DNA of 64,000 nucleotides from Owenia fusiformis (Eukaryota > Annelida > Polychaeta > Sabellida > Oweniidae): the NCBI GenBank assembly GCA_903813345.2, contig CAIIXF020000003.1, positions 11,422,931-11,486,930 of the forward strand, read 5' to 3'. A program made the position numbers and the translations under genes. The notes below the pieces were generated by a model. It was not told the DNA's origin and searched no databases. It saw only the letters and a list, made by a program, of their open reading frames with translations. This document shows, piece by piece, positions 23,856 through 34,013 of the stretch. How positions within the stretch are numbered: position 1 is the first letter of the stretch; every line of letters starts with the position of its first letter.

Positions 23856-24480
23856 CAGAGAGTGAGGAGTAAGACAGTGATATAATAACAGATAATTCAC
23901 ATGTTTCATAGTCATATATATGTACTGCTGTTGAATATTGTTTTTTACGTTTTAGTCACGTGTAGGGCAAAGACCAATCAGTGTGTGAGGAATAAGGCAG
24001 TGATATAATTATCAATGTTCCACAACTACAGGGTGGGCCAAAAACCACCCCCTAGCCAATATTCCTGATGAATATTCGATTATTAACATGCACACCAACA
24101 ATGATGTATCATTTTAAAGATAATTCAATTTGCAACAACACGATATATAACAGAACGATTTTCAACAACCCTGGCTCGAGATATAACCATTTATGTGACA
24201 CGGGGCGTCAAAAAACACCTTCTCAATTTTCATCGATTTTGCAAACAATAGCCTACCTGTATTTCTACCAAATTTTACTGTTCAGTTTAAAATTGCAACA
24301 TTGTCACGAGTCTTTCATAATAGGATATTATTTATTGTTTTCAGTTTTGAACCATGCATGCTCAATATACATATGCTTATAAAACTAATTAATTTCTTCT
24401 TTAGTCTGTCCAAACATGGCTCAATAGACCCACCCCCCGGGCCCATCCTCTGACTGGATTATTCGCTTAAGAAGCGGAAG

Positions 24481-24744
24481 TCATTGGTTGATGGCATAAT
24501 TGGTGGATGTATGCGGAAGTACCATTCTTTCTTTTAGTTCCTTTACATCCCTGATAGGCTGGGTATCTTTAAATTCCAACTGTTTTTGATGCCCCCAGGT
24601 ATGGTAATCAACATTATTGGCTAGAGATGGTGACATTTCGGATCTCCAAAAACTCCAGGGTAGCATTGGACATGTGTGATGGAGCATTGTCCTATCAGAA
24701 AATGAAATTTCTTTCACATGTTTTTTATATCCTCGAGGAGTCAT
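24481..24744 (-). pseudogene. mariner transposase C-terminal remnant
   Basis: The minus-strand frame reads SFSDRTMLHHTCPMLPW ... NNVDYHTWGHQKQLEF ... PIRDVKELKERM. This fits the end of a Tc1/mariner DDE transposase, where a catalytic-Asp segment is followed by the (D/N)xxxWG..Q and IRDVxELK blocks. The second catalytic region appears as DRTMLHHTCP and the typical SPDLNP is degraded. The frame is short and has lost most of the protein. Confidence 0.65.
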
Positions 24745-25221
24745 TTCATTAATAATTAATCAGTATATTTTTGCTCCTGGTTCAACAAAAACATGGCCCG
24801 TACGGTCTTTCCTTTTTGGTAAACACCGAGTGGACACCACTACCCTTTCAGAGAAATGTCATCCCGATTTGAATAGCCTTTTATCGCAAATGTCACTATT
24901 CTTGCTTACTGATATATAGAGTATCGTGTTGATTACGTGATTGTATAGTGCTTTGGGCATTTAGAACAGTTGGTCTATGAAGATCCCTAGCCCAACAGGA
25001 GTGTAGACAAATTGAAAGAATGAATAATTAGGAGTTGGATGGTACTTCCGCAGAGATCCATCAATTATACCAATGGCTTTCGCGTCTTAATCGAATAATC
25101 AGATCAGAAGGTGGGTCCGGGGGTGGGTTTATTGAGCCATATTTGGACAGACTGAAGAAGTACCTGTAATAAATTTGTTTTATAAGCATACCCCCATATC
25201 ACATATTAGGTTACATTTCTA

Positions 25222-26236
25222 CAGTGCGTATCAAAAAAAAACGCAACAGATTGTTATCTTAGAAAAGCACAAAACCAGTGATAACAGCATTGATTTCATT
25301 CAATACACCATAAAGCCATGTGTCTCCTCTTTACAATGATATATCATTCATTGATATTTGGTCATGGTTGGGCGAGCAATCATTCCATTTGCAAAGTGGG
25401 CCATTGGTTGATGAACAGTTGAAATCAGCTTCGGGCCAAGTTATAAACATTGCAAAAGTCGGTGTACGGAACCCGATGCAATATTGGACGAAAACATAAA
25501 ACCAATGCTGACTGCATCCTTTTAATTCAATGTACCAAAAAGCCAAATTACTCCTCTTTGCAATGTAATATCATTCATTCACAGGGAGTCATCTCTGGCC
25601 GAATAATCATTAATTTTTCAAAGTGGGGCAAAATTCAGCTAGGACCCAAGTTTAAAACATTGCAAAAGTCAGTACAAGGGACATAGGGGCTATTGGAAGA
25701 AGGTGTGACAGGTATGGGCCATAGACAGTAAAGTGTTCATACTCAAACTCTTGCAAGAATACGTTCGATACCCCTCCAAATTGCCACCACTTCCTAGCAC
25801 ATAAAGATGCGCTCATCTGTCCACCTCATGCATGGTTCAGCCCTGAATCATGTGTGGGTTAAAGTAAAGAAAAGCAGCCCATGGGCAAATCTTTCTCGAG
25901 GTTTTGCAATATCTGGTGGAGGAATTGTGAGCACAGATGCTCCTGAGATAGCTCCAAAAGAAAAAGTCACGACAATTCAAGTCAGGGGAACTTCCATTAG
26001 CACTTAGCCCTTGCACTGATTTTTTCAATATCTAAAACTTGGTGCAGAGCCGATTTTGACCTACTCTGCAAAGGGAAGGATTTCTAACCCAACCATTACC
26101 ACATGTGAATGAATGACATATCATTGCAAAGAGGAGAGACATGGCTTTATGTTACATTAAATGAAATTGATGTAGTCATCGCTAGTTTTGTGATTTTACG
26201 AGATAACTACTTGTTGCGTTTTTTTGATACGCCCTG
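25222..26236. mobile_element. second Tc1/mariner-type element, innermost in the nest
   Basis: The ends CAGTGCGTATCAAAAAAAAA and, inversely, CAGGGCGTATCAAAAAAACG are flanked by TA (25220-25221, 26237-26238). TIR similarity continues about 130 bp, through GCCATGTGTCTCCTCTTTAC. The 1015-bp interior has no intact transposase. It contains a 210-bp imperfect direct duplication: ACATTGCAAAAGTCGGT at 25447 and ACATTGCAAAAGTCAGT at 25657. Confidence 0.83.
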
Positions 26237-26850
26237 TATATGGGGTTGTTTAAAATGGTGCTATTATAAATTATCTTTAATATGATATATCACTGTTGGT
26301 GTGATTGCTAAAACATAAATATTTATCGGGAATATTAGCTAGGGGTGAGTTTTTTGGGCCCATCCTGTAGTTACTTTGACAAAACGTCAATGTAACAAAA
26401 TGGATGAACTTCCTGGATACGAGTTTTTTTTGTTTTCTCGATTTAAACCTTCTTAGTAAAGTTGTGGATTATCATTTGACACAAAGACAATATAGTCTAG
26501 TTTTAAGAAATACTCTCGGTTTGGAATTTGAATTTTGAATAAAGCTGTAATTCATGCATTTAGACCATCGCTTTTGTTACATTGACGTAAGTCGTCAAAG
26601 TAACATGCATGTACATTGGTAGTATATAATGGACTTTCGTCACTGTAACAAAAGCGAGGAGCTAAATGTATGAATTGCAACTTCATTTACAAAACAAAAT
26701 CCAAATCGAGGAAACTAGACTATATATTTTCTCGCTTTGTGCCAAATTATAATCTGCAACTTGACTTATAAGTACGTTTTACGTACGTAACCAGGAAGTT
26801 CATCGTCCCGTCAAAGTAACTAGTTGTGGAACAGTGATTGATTATATAAG

Positions 26851-28488
26851 ATATTTTAAAATCGATCTCTTATTTACAAGGAAATTAAATCATTCAGAAC
26901 CCTGTTTTTCTGAGACAAAAGCTATTCCTCATGTTTACCTTATAATGAGGTTGTTTGTTTGTCATAAATGCATTATAAACAAATAGTAAGTACACGAATT
27001 ATCCTTGCATATTGATGGCTATGGATCATGTGAATAATGACTCATATATAAATAATTGTCTTTTTGACCATATATCAATGACCGTTGACGTCAAAATACT
27101 ATATTATCTAGTAATTTGAAAGTCGGTTAAATTTATATGTGTATAAATTAAACACTACTGCTATTGAAATGCTCGTCATTAGTGAACTAAAATAAATCTA
27201 TATCTTGATGTTTTTCCATATTTCAATATCTAGTGTTGGTGATACTACTTAATAATTAATTTGTTTACTCCATATGTATACTGTTTTAATCTACAAATAC
27301 CACATTTGCGGTGAAGTGTGTAAATAATATACTCATCAATGGCGTTGTCCTTATCAATCTGGAAGAGGGGGAGAAACCCCAGGGTTCAAAGATGACATAC
27401 GCTTATAATGTAAATCTGTATTGAGATGACATCGTCGCTGATCGGTTTAGCGAGTCGATCGTTGATTGGTTTAAAACTAGGTCAATTTGCAAACTTTGAA
27501 AACCAAGATGGAGGGTAAGTTTTCGACCATAGGTGGTGCGCGAAGGAGGAAATCGTATGTCATCAATTGAATCATGAGGTTTCCCTCCTCTTTCTATTTG
27601 GTCAGCTTTATGGTGACGACATCACAATTTATATATTTTAATTTATGTGGTCTAATTGAAAGCCCATGTTGCAATCAATCAAAATATAAAAGTTCACACA
27701 ATCATATCCTAGGATGTCGTACAAACAATGATAAAAAACGTTTACGCTATTTATTTACAGTTTGTAGATTAAAGATCCTTATTTAAAGACAACGTCGTCT
27801 TTATGAAGTATTTAAGACATCAGTAGTCACATAAATTGATTATCCGAAGCGGATACCAAGTTCTGACCAGCAGACGAACAATTGCAGACATGGGCTAAGT
27901 TTGTTTATTTTGTGGACTTACTGATCCGTATTGTAATCTCTGGGAAGACGTTATTTTTTATTTATTCTATACTTTGTATTTGCGTCCAATGTAGCAGAGT
28001 TGATACTTTTATGAACAAGAATGTCATTTTAATGGCCATTTTGTATGCCTTTTATTTCCACACCATGTTTTGATTTTGCCTCGATGTAATTGTGTCATAG
28101 TGTTTTTGCTATAAAATTCAAGAGATGTCAACTTTTTAATTAAGGAATGTTGGTTACTCTCTTGTGGTAAATCACATTGTTGATGATGTCAACGGACCAT
28201 GAGATAACACATTTTCCGGGGAAAGATATCCGAATATCAGTTGTATATCGGATAGAAAAATAAATATTATAGTAGATGCTAATTGTTTGCTCTGAAATAA
28301 TGTGACAAATGACTATTCCAGCGAATCAGGTAGATATTTCAACGGTTTTCGCGTAATGAAAGAATTTAGTTTTCGTTTCTATTAATTTGACAAGTAGGGT
28401 CCTTGATAAACACATTAACTGTAAAAGTATTTATTGGAAGTACTTGTTCTAACAGTCTTTTCGCTTCTTTTTTGTCTCTCGACAGGCA
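26851..28488. other. intergenic, nothing recognised apart from a repeat at 27370-27510
   Basis: No supported gene. 27370-27510 is related to 19395-19500 (AACCCCAGGGTTCAAAGATG, TGTATTGAGATGAC). Confidence 0.4.
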
Positions 28489-28702
28489 TAGGCGTAGCCA
28501 GGGGGAGGGGGTTGCGGTGCATAACCAATAAAATAGAACCAAGAAATAGAAGAAGAGATAGAAGCTTCAAGCTCAATTTTGAAGGAAGTTGTATCTTTTG
28601 GCTTGCTTTTGCCACGATCGCAACCCCCTCCCCCGACTGAAAACCGTTATTGTTTTTTGGGGAGCGCACCCCCCCCCCCCCAACTGAAAGTTGGCTACGC
28701 CC
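28489..28702. mobile_element. MITE with GGCGTAGCCAG-type ends, copy 2
   Basis: It begins ATAGGCGTAGCCAGGGGGAG and ends CCCCAACTGAAAGTTGGCTA followed by CGCC. G-runs and C-runs face each other just inside the TIRs. The interior has TAACCAATAAAATAGAA and TTTTGAAGGAAGTTGTAT, shared with copy 1. Confidence 0.82.
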
Positions 28703-28727
28703 CTGAACATGGATAATAGGGGCACTA

Positions 28728-28825
28728 TTACGCTGCGTGCAGAGTCTAATTATAAACTACGAGAAGACGAAACACTCATTTAAGAAGTGAAGTCGAACAA
28801 ATGCAAAGGATCATATAAAAGCACG
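28728..28825 (+). repeat. interspersed repeat (same family as 18400-18512)
   Basis: CGCTGCGTGCAGAGTCTAAT, then TTTAAGAAGTGAAGTCGAAC and AAATGCAAAGGAT follow the order of the inverse of 18400-18512. Confidence 0.65.
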
Positions 28826-29074
28826 ATCTATTTCACAACGCCTTTAACTTTTGTTCTTCAACTGTTGCCCTTTGTGCATTTCAAAAATAAAACATCTTAA
28901 TCTGATTTGTTCCACCTTTCTTTTCGCTCAGTTCTGCAATATTATGTCCACATGTTGTTTAGGATTATGTCATTTGCGAAATAGCTGTAAGACATTATGA
29001 GAATGAATATGGGAGTTTCCACGATTATGTTGTTCACATGATTTTATACACATACCTGCATAACAATCGGAGGC

Positions 29075-29755
29075 AGAAGTCTTAATATTGTCCAATAAAA
29101 AATAAAAATCTAACATTTAATGATAACAAAAGGATTAATTGCTTAGTTCTCTTTGTCTTAGTCTTTGTTTTCTTAAATGCGGAAGTGTACCAACATCACC
29201 TAGATTACATAAGAGATCATCTAACAGTCTAAAATTGCTTTTAATTGCAAGTTAATGCATTCCGACCAAAATTTGTATACCTGTATTTTTTTGTGGGGGG
29301 GGGGGGGCGATGTTACATCACATTACTTCAACGTTCATAGAGAAATATACAATAAGCATGTCCGTATAAAAGCTAAAATTATAAAAAACTCATTTCAAAG
29401 TCATTCTGTTCATGGAAGCGTCAAGTTATGAAAAACAATGCTAAACACTCAAACAAATCGACTTGATTACCTTTGAAAACTTCTTGAGAGGTGATGGACA
29501 AATGTATTTTTCTAACTCATTAGAACGTCTGTCTGATTGAAATACTATTTTTAATACAAACATAAATGATTTAATCTTGGTCAGAAGTCTGATCATTGTC
29601 CAACAAAATAATAAGAATCTAACATTTAATGATTACAAAACGATTAATTGCATATAGACTTTGTTTTTCTAACGGCGGAAGTGTACCAACATCACCTTGA
29701 TTACAGAAGAGATCATCTAACAGTCTAAAATTACTTTTAATTCCCTTGTTTTAAT
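29075..29755 (+). repeat. direct duplication of about 175 bp, about 507 bp apart
   Basis: 29075-29260 and 29582-29755 share AGAAGTCT, ATTGTCCAA, AATCTAACATTTAATGAT, GGAAGTGTACCAACATCACC and AGAGATCATCTAACAGTCTA in the same order, with about one difference in ten bases. The sequence between holds a G-run (about 29296-29307) and no gene. Confidence 0.75.
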
Positions 29756-30360
29756 TACATTTTATGAATAGACTTTTTTGCCTCTATTCTCATTTTTAAA
29801 CCTGTTTCTGTTTGCGTATTTAACAATTGTGATAAATTATTCAGTTAGTGTCGAAATCAAAACAATTTTCTACATTATAGTCCCCTCCTCTTGCACTGAC
29901 TAAATCTTAAAATAAGCCAGTCTGATTGCGAATTTACAAATCCTGTAAAAGTAGCTTCAAACCGCCTTTTAATCAGAGAAAACAATAAGTTAATTCATCT
30001 GATTGCGAAAATACGAATCAATCTGATTATCTGATCTCCATGCTATATTTGGTTCGTGCATTATCTACAAGTCAGTCGGGCAAGGGTGAAATTATTTCAT
30101 TTGAAAACAGCATAACTATTCGGAAGAAATTCATACAAAAATAAGGTACACAACTGATGAAAGGTCGCACGCAATGCACGCACCCCTCTCCTCCTCCTCC
30201 GTGTTTGCCCACACACGACCATATTTGAAAATATTTTCTAAAAGCGTTTTCCCCGGGAATATAGGTGTAGCAGTTGCCAGAAGTCGCACAGCTTGATATT
30301 TAGAGGGGGCGCAAAAATTATTAGGGGGCGGGGTAAACGTGAAAGTTGCCAAAATATCCA

Positions 30361-30549
30361 TAGGCGTAGCCAGGAGGGGAGAGGGGGGGGGGGGTGCGAT
30401 CACAACCTCCCCAATAACAATAAAAATAAAACCCTGAGAAAGAAGGATAAAGGAGCTTTAAACTGCCACAATCATACCCTCCTGACTGAAAACCGAAATC
30501 TTTTTGGCGATCGCACCCCTCCCCCCTGACTGAAAGCTGGCTACGCCCT
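30361..30549. mobile_element. MITE with GGCGTAGCCAG-type ends, copy 3
   Basis: It begins TAGGCGTAGCCAGGAGGGGA and ends CCTGACTGAAAGCTGGCTAC followed by GCCC. It is the shortest of the three copies, and its interior shares CCAATAACAATAAAAATAAAA with the others. Confidence 0.82.
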
Positions 30550-30831
30550 TGATATCTGTTTTTTGGTCATCAATAAAACTATATTTATATGGTGAGGATT
30601 TATGGATTTTGATAACAATAGGCTTTATATATGCTTTAATGCTTTATTTATCATGATGCTTTTATGTAGGCTATTAATTACAGTTCTTTTTGCAATATAA
30701 AACTGGTGTGTTTATGCAAATTCCGATTGGACTAATATAAAGGAATATTGTTTCATTATGTGGACTTGAGAAAGTCCGATATACTCATTGCTTTCAACCC
30801 AAAACTTAAAATAGGAAGTTATCAAGATCCC

Positions 30832-30870
30832 AAGTACCCTGCGTGCAGAGTCTGGTTAAACTACACTCTG
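30832..30870 (+). repeat. short copy of the CTGCGTGCAGAGTCT repeat
   Basis: TACCCTGCGTGCAGAGTCTG followed by GTTAAACTACACTCTGC matches the start of the family at 18512 (minus) and 28728 (plus). It lies about 70 bp before the protease exon. Confidence 0.6.
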
Positions 30871-30937
30871 CCTAGCAGAGACCATATCACAGTTTAGTAG
30901 CCCCGCCCCCACGACCGTGTCTTGTTTCAAATTATAG

Positions 30938-31260
30938 AGATGCCTGCAAGGGCGATTCTGGTGGCCCCTTCGTATGCCGTAGTATTACGAACAAGGGGAA
31001 GGAAGCAACGGTCCAGTACGGAATCGTTAGCAGGGGCCCGTCAGCACTTTTCTATGGTTGTGGACGGTTTTCTGGAGTCTACGTTAATGTGTCACACTAT
31101 GTAAATTGGATCCAAAAAGTGTATAAGAAAAATATTAAATCAAAGTTATCCAAAGGCTGGGGACCATGGAGTACATATACCTGTTCTGTAACGTGTGGTA
31201 GAGGCTTTAGATCACGAGGAAGATCGTGTACCAATCCGTGGAGCTATATTCTCAGCCTAG
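30938..31260 (+). CDS. trypsin-like serine protease C-terminus joined to a TSP1 module (partial)
   Basis: A single open stretch with a good acceptor (TTTCAAATTATAG before 30938) reads DACKGDSGGPFVCR, the catalytic-Ser region of an S1 protease, and then GCGRFSGVYVNVSHYVNWIQ, its C-terminal helix region. Without a break it continues into GWGPWSTYTCSVTCGRGFRS, the start of a thrombospondin type 1 repeat (WS.CS.TCGRG pattern). The catalytic His and Asp exons were not found upstream. The 3' border is unclear: CCTAG/GTGCTT at 31260 is a weak donor, and a TCCG microsatellite follows within 20 bp. It may be one exon of a larger gene or a stranded fragment. Confidence 0.65.
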
Positions 31261-31276
31261 GTGCTTCTGTCAGGCT

Positions 31277-31330
31277 TCCGTCCGTCCGTCCGTCCGTCCG
31301 TCCGTCCGTCCGTCCGTCCGTCCGTCCGTC
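31277..31330. repeat. (TCCG)n microsatellite
   Basis: About 13 uninterrupted TCCG units directly after the TSP1-coding stretch. It is likely length-variable. Confidence 0.92.
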
Positions 31331-31566
31331 TATATTTGTAGGTCTGAAGGCGCTTCTTCAAAATCGCTACATACTGTACGAGGGTTACCCAAAACGTTTT
31401 GAAATGTTTGCTCTAATGTTCTTGAATATTCTTCAATACAGCTAAAAGTCCACCAAGCAAAGAACGCCATTAAGCATTCTGATGTTGTTGCCTCAGTTCA
31501 ATAGTCACAAATTCAAACTTGGTCACTGTCAAGAAATTACAATAGGGCTACGATTCTCTAATCTGA

Positions 31567-31789
31567 TAGGAAATCATTCAGTTGTCGTGTTTCATACCTC
31601 GCTTGGTCTCACAGCCTTACGAACTCATGCTACCATGGTGGAAGAAATATCAACCATACACTTTTGTGGTGGCAGAGGAGATTTAAAAATGATAACTGGA
31701 CTCTTGATTACAACTCCAACCTTGGAGGCAAAAGACTCCACGATTCATGGTGGAAAATTTGCCAGAATTGGATGAGAAGGCATCAAAAG
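31567..31789 (+). other. exon-like open stretch, family unknown
   Basis: From a possible acceptor (CTGATAG) to a consensus donor (AAAA/GTGAGT at 31790), one frame is open and Trp-rich, including SCRVSYLAWSHSLTNSCYHG and later LHDSWWKICQNWMRRH. I do not recognise the family. It lies about 300 bp after the protease-TSP1 exon and could be a further exon or chance. Confidence 0.25.
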
Positions 31790-32329
31790 TGAGTAACTTG
31801 CAAGCAAATGCCAATATTTTGAAAGTCTGAAATGGAACACAGGGGGCCGTTCTTGGTACAATAGCAACTTACGACCGGTCATAAGTCACTGATTAGTCTA
31901 TGCGCATTCTGGGTACATTTTAGGTGGTCATTTTGAAAACATATCTCAATTTAAAAGACCAAATTCCTGTATAACAGGAGAGGGGGGTTGCTTAGAACAG
32001 TCAACGTCTGTTTGAAATTTTTCTATCCACAGAAACCAGTAAATTGTAATTGGTTTTGAGTCTTTCTTGGTAAAATGGCTTTTGTTTGTTGTGAAACTTG
32101 TGGTTATGTATAAACATTTGGAGGACATATCAGTTTGGTAAAATATCCTTCCAATTTTGAATAAGAACAAGTTAAAGTTTAATGCTACTTTAAAATTATT
32201 TACAGTAGAAAAATGCAACATTTGAATCTGACCAATAACGTCATCCAAAGCTTAGGCCAAAGATCAAATTTCAGGTCAAGAAGGGTTCAAGTAAACAATA
32301 ACAGTTTCTGTTGTTAGCTGATTGGTCAA

Positions 32330-33180
32330 CTCTTAAAGTCCCCGTCTAAAGTTTGAAAATGTTTTTTTTTATCATTCATTTACTATTTGTCAGGACTTAA
32401 AAAGTGATTTTAGAGATTTTTGAACAAAAATTTTTTTTGAAAAAATAGTTGTGAGCATTTCATTTCTCAAATATTCAAATTTCCCGCCATTTTTCAAAAA
32501 AAGTTGAAATTTCTTAATCATCAAATATTTCTTAATGCATTTCAAAAAAGATTATATTTTTAACACCAATGCAAAGATTGAACAAAGCACACACTATTTC
32601 AATAATAAAATATCATATTTAATGGACCACTTCAATGTTTTAGCTTATCAAAATATTTTGAAACATTAGTGATGTCACTAAGGTAACAAAAACTTTTTGA
32701 AAAACATTGAATTTTTTTTTCGATGTCAATCTTATCTAAATATGCTAGACTTTCATAAAAAACCAATGTTGATTGTCTAACCAGGTTTAAAGGAAGAATA
32801 AATTATGTTTTAGATATCATTGTACCATTGGTTTCTATGAGAACTAAAATTTTGAAATGCATTTTTCTCAGAACCATTTTCATGCACTGATAAGTTCATT
32901 TCTCGCTTGTTTATCAACCGATTTTCTTAACTTTTTCGGCAAAAAACATGGGAGGATGAATGCTATTCATTGGTATGAGTTGTGGCTAATTAGTAGATAT
33001 GAGTGACCTCTAAAAGTTGGTTTTAAATAAATTTTACAAATTTTGGAACAAAAAGTCTATCAAAAACCACTTTTTGAAATTGAAAAAAAAGGTTTCACAT
33101 ATCACACTTTGATAACATTGGGTAAGACTACAATATAAGCTAAAGTGGTTTAAACTTTACATGGGGCCTTTAATTATAAT
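32330..33180. mobile_element. probable TIR element
   Basis: CTTAAAGTCCCCGTCTAAAG at 32334 is mirrored by CTTTACATGGGGCCTTTAAT at about 33156-33175, and AAAGTGATTTTAGAGATTTT is faced by AAAAACCACTTTTTG. The arms are diverged and the interior is AT-rich with no frame. Confidence 0.5.
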
Positions 33181-33939
33181 GGGTATGTTAAGTAGCTCTG
33201 TGATTAAAACACCCTGGGTTTCTACTTAACATGAATTTAGGCCTTTATTGATATGAAAATGTTTTGGGGTACTTTTGGTTAAAATGGATATGCTCAGTAA
33301 ATTCCAAGTTGGCCATTTCGATTTTCTGTTCTTAAATTCTGTCTCCTTTTACTGATTACTATTGGGTTCAGGATGAAAGATCTAACTGGGCTTGCTCAAT
33401 GGTGGGACTTGTTGTACATGTAAGTGTCTCTTGCTCCAGTCAATCAAAGCTGACCCTATGTTTGACATTGAAACACCCATTAGTAGTAGTTGGTAGTAAC
33501 ACACATTATTTATTTAGATAGTGGGCTTAGCTTGGTATCTTTGAAACTGATGATTATACCGTAATTAATCAAAATATATTGAGCAAGAATGGATGAACTC
33601 CATGTAAAGTCATGGTTTTCCGGTTTAAAACGCAACATAAAGTATGATGAATTTAAACTATTTCATATACTGTACGTATATTGCTCATTATCAATATTCA
33701 ATGAAGGAGATATAATTAATTTGTATTACGTATGCAATATGGATCGATCCTAATTATGTATAAACTTTGTTTCTGAAGAGTGTTTAATGTAATAGGCATA
33801 AGCCTGGTAATTAAGTCATATTAGTGTCACCAGTTCTTGTCATGAATGCACGACAATGACAAATAACATTTAATTGCTTTTAAACGATCTTACATTCTTC
33901 ATATCAAAGCTTACATCAGTTAATTGCAAATCGGTTAAA
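33181..33939. other. intergenic, nothing recognised
   Basis: Upstream flank of vWA copy 2; no gene or repeat recognised. Confidence 0.4.
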
Positions 33940-34013
33940 TTATACATATGTGATATATAGTTGACAATAATTCAAGTAACCACTCGGGGCAACTGCATAC
34001 AGAATAAGGTATC
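33940..34013 (+). promoter_or_regulatory. presumed core promoter and leader of vWA copy 2
   Basis: TGATATATAGTTGACAATAA (about 33949) and AACCACTCGGGGCAAC precede the ATG with nearly the same spacing as the related blocks of copy 1. The TATA-like GATATATAG is the likely core. Inferred from conservation. Confidence 0.4.

Larger units (their letters stand above)
24029..26367. mobile_element. Tc1/mariner-type transposon with long TIRs, itself interrupted
   Basis: The ends are CAGGGTGGGCCAAAAACCAC and, inversely, CAGGATGGGCCCAAAAAACT, each flanked by TA (24027-24028, 26368-26369). The arms are long: TATGCTTATAAAAC ... CAGTCTGTCCAAACATGGCT on the left (24375-24525) recurs inversely at about 25030-25190. 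Without the 1.0-kb inner insertion it is about 1.3 kb, normal for a mariner. The left arm has about 150 bp lacking on the right. Confidence 0.82.
23990..26850. mobile_element. foldback element split by a mariner (outer layer of nest)
   Basis: The arm 26368-26590 (TAGTTACTTTGACAAAACGT ... CGCTTTTGTTACATTGACG) matches the inverse of 26640-26825 (GTCACTGTAACAAAAGCGAG ... GTCAAAGTAACTAGTTGTGG). The beginning of the left arm, TGTTCCACAACTA, is at 24016-24028, on the other side of the mariner, and it fits the inverse of the right end (TAGTTGTGGAACA) exactly. The mariner therefore inserted at a TA inside this older element. Confidence 0.78.

Noticed and set aside
30922-31104. 60-codon plus frame over the protease exon
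   Set aside because: It is a different frame from the one that carries GDSGGP and the TSP1 motif.
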